From a bacterium (lineage in GTDB: Bacteria; Pseudomonadota; Alphaproteobacteria; Rickettsiales; RI-342), in NCBI GenBank assembly GCA_016124905.1, contig WGMV01000040.1, positions 1-59,134 of the forward strand: DNA of 59,134 nt, written 5' to 3'. Position numbers and translations under genes: made by a program. Below are positions 33,620 to 41,908 of this stretch, piece by piece. The first letter of the stretch is position 1; each line of letters begins with the position of its first letter. The notes under the pieces are model-generated. The model searched no databases and was not told the DNA's origin. It saw nothing but the letters and a program-made list of their open reading frames with translations.

Positions 33620-34338
33620 CCGGTTTCCATGGGGATGGCGGAGATTACCTCCCGGTAATGGCCTTTTTTATCTGTGCGCGTGGCTTTCATGAAAAGGCCG
33701 ACGCTGCCGCCCATCCAGATGCGCGATGCGAAGTTGGCGAGTGTTTCCGGCAAGGGATAGAAGCCTGAACCGGCCTGGGCCTGCACGGTGAAATAATTGC
33801 CGAGTTCCAATGTCTGTTTTAAATCGCGCCGGGTGAAGCCGCGTACATGCGGGCCGACGGTGCCGATGCAGCTTGGCGTGTAACCGGCCAGCAGCATCAG
33901 GCGGTTGTGCCAGGCGGCCAGGTTGGGCACGCCGATGATGAGCGTGCCGCCGGGCTTGATGATGCGAGAGGCTTCGGACAGGACGAAGAAGACCTCTTTC
34001 AGATGTTCCAGCACCTGGTTGATGATGACGGTATCCATGCTGGTGTCGGGGAAGGGAAAGACCTCGCGTTCGATGTCGGCGGCGCGGGCGTCGATGCCTT
34101 TGGCCAGCGCTTTCTGGCGGGAGGGCTCGAAGCCTTCCAGGCCGTAGAGCTGGGCGTTGCGGCCTAGCTGTTTGTGGATTTGTGCAAGGTCTTCACCCTT
34201 GCCGACACCGATATCGAGGATGGCGGGGTTGCTGACGCCCATGACGGATTCCACGGCCCAATTGGCAATGATGTCGCGTCCGTAATTGAGATGCTCGGTG
34301 CCGTGTTTGAGGGCGGCGAGTTTCTGGTAGAGGCTCAT
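33598..34338 (-). CDS. Class I SAM-dependent methyltransferase
   Basis: A 246-residue protein with the SAM motif ILDIGVGKGEDLAQ, the acidic loop EGFEPSRQ, INQVLEHLKEV and PGGTLIIGVPNLAAWHNRLMLLAGYTP. The last segment resembles methyltransferases of cell-surface or methionine/lipid pathways, but the substrate is unknown. It starts in a four-base overlap with the proA stop and so is cotranscribed with proA. Confidence 0.85.
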   Translation of the reverse strand: MSLYQKLAALKHGTEHLNYGRDIIANWAVESVMGVSNPAILDIGVGKGEDLAQIHKQLGRNAQLYGLEGFEPSRQKALAKGIDARAADIEREVFPFPDTSMDTVIINQVLEHLKEVFFVLSEASRIIKPGGTLIIGVPNLAAWHNRLMLLAGYTPSCIGTVGPHVRGFTRRDLKQTLELGNYFTVQAQAGSGFYPLPETLANFASRIWMGGSVGLFMKATRTDKKGHYREVISAIPMETGYLLPPR

Positions 34339-35597
34339 GCGCGGACCGTGCCCTTGCCCTGGACGACGTATTTGTAGGTGGTGAGCTGTGCCGCGCCGAC
34401 CGGGCCGCGCGCGTGCAGGCGGCCGGTGGCGATGCCGATCTCGCCGCCGAAGCCGAACTCGCCGCCATCGGCGAACTGGGTGGAGGCGTTGTGCATGACG
34501 ATGGCACTGTCCACATGCTGGAGGAAGTAGTTGGCCGCCTTGGCGTCCTCGGTCACGATGCCGTCCGTATGGTGGGAGCCGTGGCGGTTGATGTGGTTGA
34601 CGGCCTGTTCCAGCCCGTCCACCTGTTTGATGGAGAGGATGGGGGCGAGGTATTCGGTGGACCAGTCATCCTCGCTCGCGGGTTTGATGCGTTTGTCGAG
34701 GGCGCAGGTGGCAGGGTCGCCGCGCAGCTCGCAGCCTTTGGCGAGGAGTTTTTTGATGATGGGCGGAAGGAGCGTGGCGGCTGCGTGTTCATCGACGAGC
34801 AGGCTTTCCAGCGCGCCGCAGATGCCGGTGCGGCGGAGTTTGGCGTTTTCCACCAGTTTGGCGGCCATTGCGGGTTTGGCGGCTTCGTGCAGGTAGAGGT
34901 GGCAGTTGCCGTCCAGGTGCAGCAAGGTGGGCACGCGGCTTTCGGATTGCACGCGCTCGGTCAGGCTTTTGCCGCCGCGGGGGATGATGACATCAAGCTC
35001 ATTCACGGCGGTGAGCATTTTGCCGACCAAATCGCGGTCCTGGCTGGGGAGCATCTGCACGGCCTGCCATGGAAGCGCATCGTCCTTCAGGGCTTTTTGC
35101 ATGGCCTGGGTGATGGCGCGGGAGGAGCGGACAGAATCGCTGCCGCCGCGCAGGATGACGGCATTACCGGCCAGCATGCAAAGGGCGGCGGCATCGGCGG
35201 CAACGTTGGGGCGGGCTTCGTAGATCATGCCGATGACGCCGAGCGGGACGGGAACGGGAGTGATGCGAAGGCCGCTCGGGCGCTTCCAGCCCTTGGCTTT
35301 GGGGGCGAGCGGGTCTGGCTGGTCGGCGATCTGGAGCATGCCGGAAATGACGGATTCCAGCCGTTTGGCATCGAGTTTCAGGCGGTCCAGCACGGCGGGG
35401 GTGGCGCCGTGCTGTTCGGCCTCGTCCATGTCGGCTACGTTGGCTTCAAGGATGGCGGCGGACTGGGCCTGAATACCCCTGGCGGCCACGCGCACGGCTT
35501 CGGCCCGGACTTCTCCCGGCAGGGCGGCGAGTTGCTGGCTGGCCGTGCGGGCACTTGCCATCATGCGTTTCCAGTCGTCTTCCGCCATTGCGGGCAT
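34335..35597 (-). CDS. proA: Gamma-glutamyl phosphate reductase
   Basis: A 420-residue NADPH-dependent enzyme of the aldehyde dehydrogenase superfamily, second step of proline synthesis. It shows VPVPLGVIGMIYEARPNVAADA, ILRGGSDS, VIIPRGGKSLTERV and the catalytic Cys in LRRTGICGALESLLVD. proB is not in the window; proC is at 7066. It is divergent from hisG across an 80-base gap. Confidence 0.96.
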   Translation of the reverse strand: MPAMAEDDWKRMMASARTASQQLAALPGEVRAEAVRVAARGIQAQSAAILEANVADMDEAEQHGATPAVLDRLKLDAKRLESVISGMLQIADQPDPLAPKAKGWKRPSGLRITPVPVPLGVIGMIYEARPNVAADAAALCMLAGNAVILRGGSDSVRSSRAITQAMQKALKDDALPWQAVQMLPSQDRDLVGKMLTAVNELDVIIPRGGKSLTERVQSESRVPTLLHLDGNCHLYLHEAAKPAMAAKLVENAKLRRTGICGALESLLVDEHAAATLLPPIIKKLLAKGCELRGDPATCALDKRIKPASEDDWSTEYLAPILSIKQVDGLEQAVNHINRHGSHHTDGIVTEDAKAANYFLQHVDSAIVMHNASTQFADGGEFGFGGEIGIATGRLHARGPVGAAQLTTYKYVVQGKGTVRA

Positions 35598-35677
35598 AAT
35601 ACATTCTCTTGCCTAATCCGTAGGCGTGAGGTTTAACACGATAGATAAACAAGTCACACCAAAAGCTGAGGCCCCGC

Positions 35678-36352
35678 GTGGTAACGCTTGCCATCGACCA
35701 ACCGCTCGTTATCGCCGTGCCTAAGGGGCGCATCCTGAAGGAATTGCGGCCGGTGATGGCGGCCATCGGGCTGAAGCCGGAAGACGCGTTTTTCGACGAG
35801 GATGACCGGCGGCTGCGGTTTGGCAGCAATCACACGCTGATTGAGCTGATCCGCGTGCGGTCGTTCGATGTGGCGAGTTTTGTGGCATTCGGCGCGGCGC
35901 ATATCGGCATTTGCGGGAGCGACGTGCTGGCGGAATTCGATTACCCGGATATTTATGCGCCGGTGGATCTGGGCATCGGCACATGCCGGGTGTCGCTGGC
36001 GGGCAAGGTGGATGCGCCGGAGGTGGATTATGACCGGCTGTCGCACATCCGCGTGGCGACGAAATACCCCAACATCACGCGTAGCTATTTTGCCGAGATG
36101 GGCATTCAGGCGGAATGCATCAAGCTGAACGGGGCGATTGAGCTGGCGCCGATTCTTGGGCTTTCGACGCATATCGTGGACCTGGTTAGCACGGGCGGCA
36201 CGCTGAAGGCCAACGGGCTGGTGGAAGAGAAGGTGTTGGCGCAGGTTTCCTCGCGGCTGATCGTCAATCGCACGGCGTTCAAAACGCGGGCGAAAGAAAT
36301 GCACACGCTGGTAAGCCACGTGCGGGATGCGGTGGAGAAGCAGCGTGCATAG
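35678..36352 (+). CDS. hisG: ATP phosphoribosyltransferase, short form (HisG-S)
   Basis: A 224-residue first enzyme of histidine synthesis. Motifs are LVIAVPKGRILKE near the N-terminus, GICGSDVLAE, RVATKYPNITRSYF and the PRPP-binding VDLVSTGGTLKANGL. It lacks the C-terminal regulatory domain of long HisG and so should need a HisZ partner, which is not in this window. The start is GTG 35678, with GAGG upstream. It ends in an eight-base overlap with hisD. Confidence 0.95.
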   Translation: MVTLAIDQPLVIAVPKGRILKELRPVMAAIGLKPEDAFFDEDDRRLRFGSNHTLIELIRVRSFDVASFVAFGAAHIGICGSDVLAEFDYPDIYAPVDLGIGTCRVSLAGKVDAPEVDYDRLSHIRVATKYPNITRSYFAEMGIQAECIKLNGAIELAPILGLSTHIVDLVSTGGTLKANGLVEEKVLAQVSSRLIVNRTAFKTRAKEMHTLVSHVRDAVEKQRA

Positions 36353-37631
36353 GCTTTCCACCAAGGATGTGGATTTTGCCGCCAAGCTGAAGGCGCTGCT
36401 TCACCGGGATGAGCCGTTTGACCAGAATGTGGTGGACCGGGTGCGGGGCATCCTTCAGGACGTGAAGCAGCGCGGCGATGAGGCGGTGGCGGATTATACC
36501 CGCCAGTTCGACCGGCTGGAGCCGAAGGATGGCAGCTACCGGATTTCCGAAAAGCAGATGGCCAAGGCGCATATCCTGAGCGAGGTGGAAGCCTCGCTGC
36601 ATGAGGCGGCGCAGCGCATCTATGATTATCATCAGCGCATGATGCCGCATGACGTGATTTATGAAGATAAGGCGGGCGTGACGCTCGGCTGGCGCTGTAC
36701 GGCGCTGGATTCGGTCGGGCTGTATGTGCCGGGGGGCACAGCGAGCTATCCGAGCTCGGTGCTGATGAACGCCATCCCGGCCAAGGTGGCGGGGGTGAAG
36801 CGGCTGGTGATGACCGTGCCCGCGCCGGATGGGAAATTAAGCGACGCGGTGCTGGTGGCGGCGCGGATTGCAGGGGTGGAGGAGATCCACACCATTGGCG
36901 GGGCGCAGGCCTGCGCAGCACTGGCCTATGGTACCGCAAGCATTCAGGCGGTGGATAAGATCGTCGGGCCGGGAAACGCCTATGTGGCAGAGGCCAAGCG
37001 GCAGTTATTCGGACTGGTCGGGATCGATACGATCGCCGGGCCGTCGGAAATTCTGGTGATGGCGGATAACCAGAACGACCCGCGCTGGATTGCGTGCGAC
37101 CTGTTGAGCCAGGCGGAGCATGACACGAAGGCGGCGGCGATTCTCATCACCGACGATGCGACGTTTGCCAATGAGGTGCGCGGCGCGATTGATACGGAAC
37201 TCAACACCCTGCCCCGCGCAGCAATCGCTAAAGAGAGCATCCAGAACCACGGCGCGATCATCCTGGTGCAGAACTGGGTGGAAGGCGCGCATATCGCCAA
37301 CATGATCGCCACTGAACATCTGGAGCTGGCGCTGGAGAATATCGAGGAGGTGATTCCGCATATACGGCATGCAGGGGCGATTTTCCTCGGGCGGTATACG
37401 CCGGAGGCACTGGGGGATTACATCGCCGGGCCGAGCCATGTGCTGCCGACCTCGGGCGCGGCGCGGTTTTCCAGCGGGCTTTCGGTGTTTGATTTCATCA
37501 AGCGGAGCAGCCTGATCGGTTATAGCGAAGAAGCCACGCGTGCGACCGGGCATCATGCGGAGATTCTGGCCAGCGCGGAAACGCTGGATGCGCACCGGCG
37601 GTCGGTGGCGATTCGGCGCGGGCGGATGTAA
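36345..37631 (+). CDS. hisD: Histidinol dehydrogenase
   Basis: A 428-residue Zn-dependent enzyme for the last two steps of histidine synthesis. Signature segments are VGLYVPGGTASYPSSVLMNAIPA, IGGAQACAALAYGT, DKIVGPGNAYVAEAKRQLFG, IAGPSEILVMAD, DLLSQAEHD (Zn ligands) and TEHLEL. The start is GTG 36345, eight bases inside hisG. Repeat copy 3 begins three bases after its stop codon. Confidence 0.96.
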   Translation: MHRLSTKDVDFAAKLKALLHRDEPFDQNVVDRVRGILQDVKQRGDEAVADYTRQFDRLEPKDGSYRISEKQMAKAHILSEVEASLHEAAQRIYDYHQRMMPHDVIYEDKAGVTLGWRCTALDSVGLYVPGGTASYPSSVLMNAIPAKVAGVKRLVMTVPAPDGKLSDAVLVAARIAGVEEIHTIGGAQACAALAYGTASIQAVDKIVGPGNAYVAEAKRQLFGLVGIDTIAGPSEILVMADNQNDPRWIACDLLSQAEHDTKAAAILITDDATFANEVRGAIDTELNTLPRAAIAKESIQNHGAIILVQNWVEGAHIANMIATEHLELALENIEEVIPHIRHAGAIFLGRYTPEALGDYIAGPSHVLPTSGAARFSSGLSVFDFIKRSSLIGYSEEATRATGHHAEILASAETLDAHRRSVAIRRGRM

Positions 37632-37633
37632 TT

Positions 37634-37788
37634 GACGCGGGGGCGCTGCCCCCGCACCCCGGCCAAGGGCCTTGGCCCTTGGAACCCGGGTTTCTTTATA
37701 AATACCCCTTTATTTTAAGGGGTATTTATAAAGAAATAAGGAGTACAGGGGTCTGGACCCCTGTCAGGTGCAGGACAGCGTCCTGCGT
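37634..37788. repeat. Five-hairpin repeat element, copy 3
   Basis: H1 GCGGGGGCGCTGCCCCCGC, H2 AAGGGCCTTGGCCCTT, H3 a perfect 18-bp stem (37691-37708/37719-37736) starting TTTCTTTATAAATACCCC, H4 AGGGGTCTGGACCCCT, H5 GCAGGACAGCGTCCTGC. It fills the gap between hisD and the UPF0262 gene. The reading frame of the downstream gene is open through most of it, back to 37679, but starts only after it. Confidence 0.9.
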
Positions 37789-37804
37789 CACATACGAGCG
37801 ACTT

Positions 37805-38311
37805 ATGGTGCATAGTGCGGAAGAATGGGCGCGGCGGATTCGCCGGATAGTGCTGGACGAAGCGAGCCTGCAGGCGCGCCGCCCGGAGATTGAGCGCGAG
37901 CGGCAGGTGGCCGTGGCCGACCTGCTGGAGGATAACCGGTTTTTTCCGCGTGAGGACGGGCTTGAGACGCCCCTGTTCGACGGGCCGTTTGATGTGCAGA
38001 TTTCGGTGACGGAAGACAGCAAGCTGAATTTCGACATCTCATCCGACACCCAGCCGGACGGCATGCGCGTGGCCCTGCCGGTGCGGCAGCTGCGCACGAT
38101 CATCAAGGATTATTTCATGATCTGCGACAGCTATACCAACGCCATCCAGAGCGGCAACCATGTGCAGGTGGAGGCCATCGACATGGGACGGCGCGGGGTG
38201 CATAACGAAGGCTCCGAACTGCTCAAAGAGCTGCTTTACCCACGCGTGTGGCTGAATTTTGAGACGGCGCGGCGGTTATTCACGCTGGTGTGCGTGCTGC
38301 ATATGCGTTGA
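37805..38311 (+). CDS. UPF0262 family protein
   Basis: A 168-residue protein of the alphaproteobacteria-specific UPF0262 family. Conserved segments are ERERQVAVADLLEDNRFFP, RQLRTIIKDYFMICDSYTNAI, VEAIDMGRRGVHNEGSELLKELL and FETARRLFTLVCVLHMR. Function is unknown; the position after hisD is usual for the family. ATG 37805 is chosen because similarity starts right after it. The region upstream is repeat copy 3, and only a weak GAG precedes the start. Confidence 0.9.
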   Translation: MVHSAEEWARRIRRIVLDEASLQARRPEIERERQVAVADLLEDNRFFPREDGLETPLFDGPFDVQISVTEDSKLNFDISSDTQPDGMRVALPVRQLRTIIKDYFMICDSYTNAIQSGNHVQVEAIDMGRRGVHNEGSELLKELLYPRVWLNFETARRLFTLVCVLHMR

Positions 38312-38313
38312 GG

Positions 38314-39309
38314 CTATTTGAGTGGTGGCCAGAAATCCAGGCCGCGCTCCTGCTCCTTATCCGCAAGCGAGATGACGGGACATGGAATGGTGCCGTCTCT
38401 GCCTTCTTCACGGCAATGAAAATTCAGCGGATCATAATTCAGTCCGCCAAACCCGAAGACGGATTCCTGAATCACGCGGATGTCCTCCAGATATTGTCTG
38501 AACGGAGCGCTTTGGGCTTGTTGCCGTATCTCTTCCGTGCGGAGAAGCGGCTCGGCCCCTCCGGCATCGAGGACCAATTCCACCAGGCGGCCATCCACCC
38601 GAAAGATGGCATGATTGCCGATATGGGTCGCGTCGCGGCTATGTATGCCATAGGCCTCGATGATGTCGGTTCCGTGCAGGTTGCTGCTGTCATAATTGTC
38701 TGGAAGGCTTGTGCGGAGCGCTGGGGAATAAATGCCGACCAATTCTACCTGCGGCTGGCCCGGCTGCTGGGTTTGATACCAGCTTGGCCAATTAAGATTG
38801 GGCATGATTTCAACACGCAATGCGCCCTGTTTCTGGTGGCTGGGCATTTCTTGCGCATCCGTGAGGCGAAGGCCGCGATGGCTGAAATAAAATGCCCCAT
38901 AGGATTGCACGACGGGCGCAATGGGCGGCCTGTCCAGCAGCTCAAGCGCCTTGGTTTTAAAGAAACCCACACTCCCGGCGCCGTAACTGAATTTGAGCGC
39001 ATAAGGCCCCATCAGCGCCACGGCGCCTTCGGTTGAATCCAGCAGCCAGTCAACCGCACGGTGTTCCACCTTCATGTCGTCAATAAAGTCCGGCACGGTT
39101 TCGGTCAGCAGGTGAAGCATCTCATCCAACGTCCCCTGGTCCGATGCGCCGCGCAGCCACTCGTCTAGACGCGCGGCCCAGATGTCAGCCAGGCTGGAAG
39201 GCTGAGCCTCCCTGAATTCCGGCGGCAGACCAAGATTGTGGAGGGATTCCACTACGCTGTGGCTGAAATACTCCCTCAGCCTCGCTTTTTTCTCATCAAT
39301 GAGTGTCAT
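38314..39309 (-). CDS. Hypothetical protein, 331 aa
   Basis: Not recognised. A soluble protein without signal peptide. The N-terminal third is helical and acidic, the rest mixed with many aromatic residues (SYGAFYFSHRGLRL, NLNWPSWYQTQQPGQPQ, VFGFGGLNYDPLNFHCREEG). The start ATG 39309 (MTLIDEKK) has an A-rich AGAAAGA upstream. An ATCAC sequence lies about 50 bases before the start, resembling the TGTCAC hexamer of other unknown genes here. It is convergent with the UPF0262 gene with two bases between stops. Confidence 0.6.
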   Translation of the reverse strand: MTLIDEKKARLREYFSHSVVESLHNLGLPPEFREAQPSSLADIWAARLDEWLRGASDQGTLDEMLHLLTETVPDFIDDMKVEHRAVDWLLDSTEGAVALMGPYALKFSYGAGSVGFFKTKALELLDRPPIAPVVQSYGAFYFSHRGLRLTDAQEMPSHQKQGALRVEIMPNLNWPSWYQTQQPGQPQVELVGIYSPALRTSLPDNYDSSNLHGTDIIEAYGIHSRDATHIGNHAIFRVDGRLVELVLDAGGAEPLLRTEEIRQQAQSAPFRQYLEDIRVIQESVFGFGGLNYDPLNFHCREEGRDGTIPCPVISLADKEQERGLDFWPPLK

Positions 39310-39438
39310 ATGCTGTCTTTCTGATGGCCCCATCAAAACATAAATTCTTTAACCTTTTGTGATTGGTTATTTCTCCTCGCCCTTATTGACCCGACTCCAA
39401 AACCACGGCATGTTGTGATGGTTAATTAGGGGGAACGG

Positions 39439-40497
39439 ATGCGTTTACGCTATTGGGCTGGAAGTCTGATCATGATGCTGGCCGGTTGCGCCAGCGAGCC
39501 TGGCGCGGAAGCCAACCAATCGCCCAGCCGCCGCGTGACGCATGCGCCGAGCCCGCAGGCGAGTAAAACCGTTTATCCATCCGAAGAGACCATCGCCCTG
39601 CCCGGTAATTTCGACACCTGGTTGATTGGCGTGAAGAAGGAAGCCGCCGGGCGCGGTATCCGTAAAGAGATCATCGCCGCGGCGTTCGATGATTTTAATG
39701 AGCCGATCGAAAAAGTGGTGCGGCTGGACCGTAAGCAGCCGGAAGGCACGATCGACTGGCCGCAATACCGCACCAATGTGATTACCGACAAGCGCATCCA
39801 GGAAGGGCGCGCGCTGATGTCGCAAAACCGCGGCCTGCTTGAGCGGATCAGCCGCCAGTTCGGCGTGCAGCCGGAATATATCGTGGCGCTGTGGGGCATT
39901 GAAACCAGCTATGGCAAGGTGACGGGGAATTACGAAATTCCGCATGCGCTGGCCACGCTGGCGTTTGAAGGCAGGCGCGCGGATTTCTTCCGCACCGAGC
40001 TGATGCATTCGCTGGAAATCCTCAATGAAGGGCATATCCCGCCGCATGAGATGATCGGGTCCTGGGCAGGGGCGATGGGACAATGCCAGTTCATGCCGTC
40101 TTCCTTCCGCGCCATGGCGGTGGATTTTGACGGCGACGGGCACAAGAACATCTGGAGCAGCGAGCCGGATGTGTTTGCCTCCATTGCCAATTACCTCTCC
40201 AAATCCGGCTGGAACGGCAATGTGAGCTGGGGCGCAGCCGTGAAGCTGCCCGCCAATTTCAACATGGACCTGGAAGGCCGCACCACCAAGAAATCCCTCA
40301 ACGCATGGGCCGCCCTCGGCGTGACCCTTGCCGACGGAAGCCCGCTGAAAGGCGAAGGGCTTACCTCCATCGTCATCCCGCGCGGGTCGGACACCGCCTT
40401 CATCACCACGGCCAATTACGACGTGATCATGAAATGGAACCGCTCCACCTTCTTCGCCACCGCCGTTGGCCAGCTGGCCGATGCCTTACGGAACTGA
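39439..40497 (+). CDS. Lytic murein transglycosylase, MltB-like lipoprotein
   Basis: A 352-residue lipoprotein with lipobox LAGC (Cys17). The SLT_2 catalytic domain has VALWGIETSYG, with the catalytic Glu, FRTELMHSLEIL and MIGSWAGAMGQCQFMPSSF; DFDGDGHKNIW and a final domain follow. It cleaves peptidoglycan to anhydro-muropeptides, which the AmpG-like permease in this window could recycle. GGGGGAACGG precedes ATG 39439. rlpA follows after repeat copy 4. Confidence 0.92.
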   Translation: MRLRYWAGSLIMMLAGCASEPGAEANQSPSRRVTHAPSPQASKTVYPSEETIALPGNFDTWLIGVKKEAAGRGIRKEIIAAAFDDFNEPIEKVVRLDRKQPEGTIDWPQYRTNVITDKRIQEGRALMSQNRGLLERISRQFGVQPEYIVALWGIETSYGKVTGNYEIPHALATLAFEGRRADFFRTELMHSLEILNEGHIPPHEMIGSWAGAMGQCQFMPSSFRAMAVDFDGDGHKNIWSSEPDVFASIANYLSKSGWNGNVSWGAAVKLPANFNMDLEGRTTKKSLNAWAALGVTLADGSPLKGEGLTSIVIPRGSDTAFITTANYDVIMKWNRSTFFATAVGQLADALRN

Positions 40498-40520
40498 CGC
40501 CATGAACCGCAACTGCCATA

Positions 40521-40670
40521 TGCGAGGCTCTGCCTCGCGCTCCGTCAAGGGCCTAGTGCCCCTGAACCCCGATACTGGCCTTGTTTTCCCCCAGAGGGGG
40601 AAAGACAAGGCCAGTCCTGGGATGCAAGGGTCCTCGACCCTTGCCGGGGGCGTGGGGGCAGCGCCCCCGT
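40521..40670. repeat. Five-hairpin repeat element, copy 4
   Basis: H1 GCGAGGCTCTGCCTCGC, H2 an imperfect AAGGGCCTAGTGCCCCT, H3 a 19/20-base stem (ACTGGCCTTGTTTTCCCCC at 40574-40592 against 40596-40615, one bulge), H4 AAGGGTCCTCGACCCTT, H5 GGGGGCAGCGCCCCC. It is the most diverged copy, without the TTTCTTT flank in H3. It lies between the transglycosylase and rlpA genes; the rlpA frame is open throughout the element. Confidence 0.88.
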
Positions 40671-40690
40671 ATCTGCGGCAGTTGCGGCTG

Positions 40691-41839
40691 ATGCTCAGCA
40701 CCGTGGGGCTGGTGCTGCTGGCGGCGTGCGCGGAGAACAGGCCGTGGGACCATACGCCGAACACGGCGGAGCTGGTGGATTACACGGCCAAGCTGAGAAA
40801 TCAGGGGAAAATTCCGGCGGCGGTGAAGGTTGGGGATTCCTACCGGGTGAACGGGCGCACCTATACGCCGGTGTATGACCCGAACTATGTGGAAGAGGGC
40901 ATTGCCTCCTGGTATGGCCCGGGTTTCCATGGTGGGGCGACGGCCAATGGCGAGGAATATAACAAGCATGATTACACGGCGGCGCATACCACGCTGCCCC
41001 TGCCCTCGCTGGTGAAGGTGACGAACCTGGATAATGGGCGCAACATTGTGGCGCGCATCAATGACCGCGGGCCGTTTGCGCGTAACCGTATCATCGATCT
41101 TTCGCACGAGGCGGCGCAGGCGCTGGACATGGTGCGCACCGGCACCGCGCATGTGCGGGTGGAATATCTGGATGACGAGACGCGCCAAATGTGGTCCCGC
41201 CTGGCGATGAAGCAGCCCAAGGAAGTGATGCTGGCGGATAATAACGGCGGCCCGACGGAACGCAGCGCACCGCTGACGAGCATTGCGGTGAGCGACGATA
41301 TGCCGCCAGCGCTGGATGAGGCGGCCGCTTCATCCGTAACGACCACCACCACGACCACGACGACCATGGTCACGCCCTCGCCCGAAGGGCTGGTGGCCCC
41401 GGTGGAGGACTGGCAGGCGCCGCTGAGCAGCCAGGCCGAGGCACGACAGGCCATGCCTGAGCAGCACGCGTTGAATGACGGCGGCAACCTGGATGATTCC
41501 ATCGCCCCGCAGGCCGGGCAGAATGCCGCCACGGCGCAGCCTTTCACCCCGCCCCCGGTCAGGGGCACCCCCGCCCCGGATTATGCCCCGCAGGCCGCCA
41601 CGGCGCCGACGGGGTTCAGCGGGCAATCCGTAGTGCAGGCGGGGTCCTTCAGCAACCAGCATAATGCCGAACAGGCGGCCTATAAACTGGCCGAACTGGG
41701 CGATGTGGAGGTGAAACAGGTGAATGTGAACGGCAAGCCTTTCTGGCGCATCCGGGTCACCAGCACCAAGATGCAGGCTGCTGATTTGAAGAATTACATG
41801 CTGCGAAGCGGCTATGGCGATGCGAAAATTGTAAAATAG
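40691..41839 (+). CDS. rlpA: Septal ring lytic transglycosylase RlpA family lipoprotein with SPOR domain
   Basis: A 382-residue protein. A short signal with lipobox LLAAC is followed by the RlpA double-psi beta-barrel (EEGIASWYGPGFHGGATANGEEYN...VARINDRGPF), a Thr/Pro/Ala/Gln-rich linker with a run of nine or so Thr, and a C-terminal SPOR domain (VVQAGSFSNQHNAEQAAYKL...WRIRVTS) that binds denuded septal glycan. ATG 40691 is the last start before the signal sequence; no ribosome binding site is visible because repeat copy 4 ends just upstream, and in-frame starts inside the repeat (such as ATG 40622) cannot be excluded. A terminator follows. Confidence 0.9.
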   Translation: MLSTVGLVLLAACAENRPWDHTPNTAELVDYTAKLRNQGKIPAAVKVGDSYRVNGRTYTPVYDPNYVEEGIASWYGPGFHGGATANGEEYNKHDYTAAHTTLPLPSLVKVTNLDNGRNIVARINDRGPFARNRIIDLSHEAAQALDMVRTGTAHVRVEYLDDETRQMWSRLAMKQPKEVMLADNNGGPTERSAPLTSIAVSDDMPPALDEAAASSVTTTTTTTTTMVTPSPEGLVAPVEDWQAPLSSQAEARQAMPEQHALNDGGNLDDSIAPQAGQNAATAQPFTPPPVRGTPAPDYAPQAATAPTGFSGQSVVQAGSFSNQHNAEQAAYKLAELGDVEVKQVNVNGKPFWRIRVTSTKMQAADLKNYMLRSGYGDAKIVK

Positions 41840-41876
41840 CCGTCACAAACCATTAATAAATCTGACGGGTTTTTTT
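41840..41876 (+). terminator. Putative terminator after rlpA
   Basis: CCGTCA (41840-41845) pairs with TGACGG (41863-41868) around a 17-base loop, and seven T follow. The long loop makes it a moderate candidate; it starts just after the rlpA stop. Confidence 0.5.
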
Positions 41877-41908
41877 GCTATGTTTTCCTGAACTTAAGGA
41901 GAACAGCT

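Noticed and set aside
37679-37804. N-terminal extension of the UPF0262 protein through repeat copy 3
   Set aside because: Family similarity begins only after ATG 37805, and the extension is hairpin sequence; kept as a finding, not as the annotated start.
40466-40690. N-terminal extension of RlpA back into the transglycosylase gene
   Set aside because: It would bury the lipobox signal about 75 residues inside the protein and consists of repeat copy 4.
41331-41370. Tandem ACC/ACG triplets as a possible microsatellite
   Set aside because: They encode a Thr run in the RlpA linker; such linkers are common in this family and no further repeat structure is seen.
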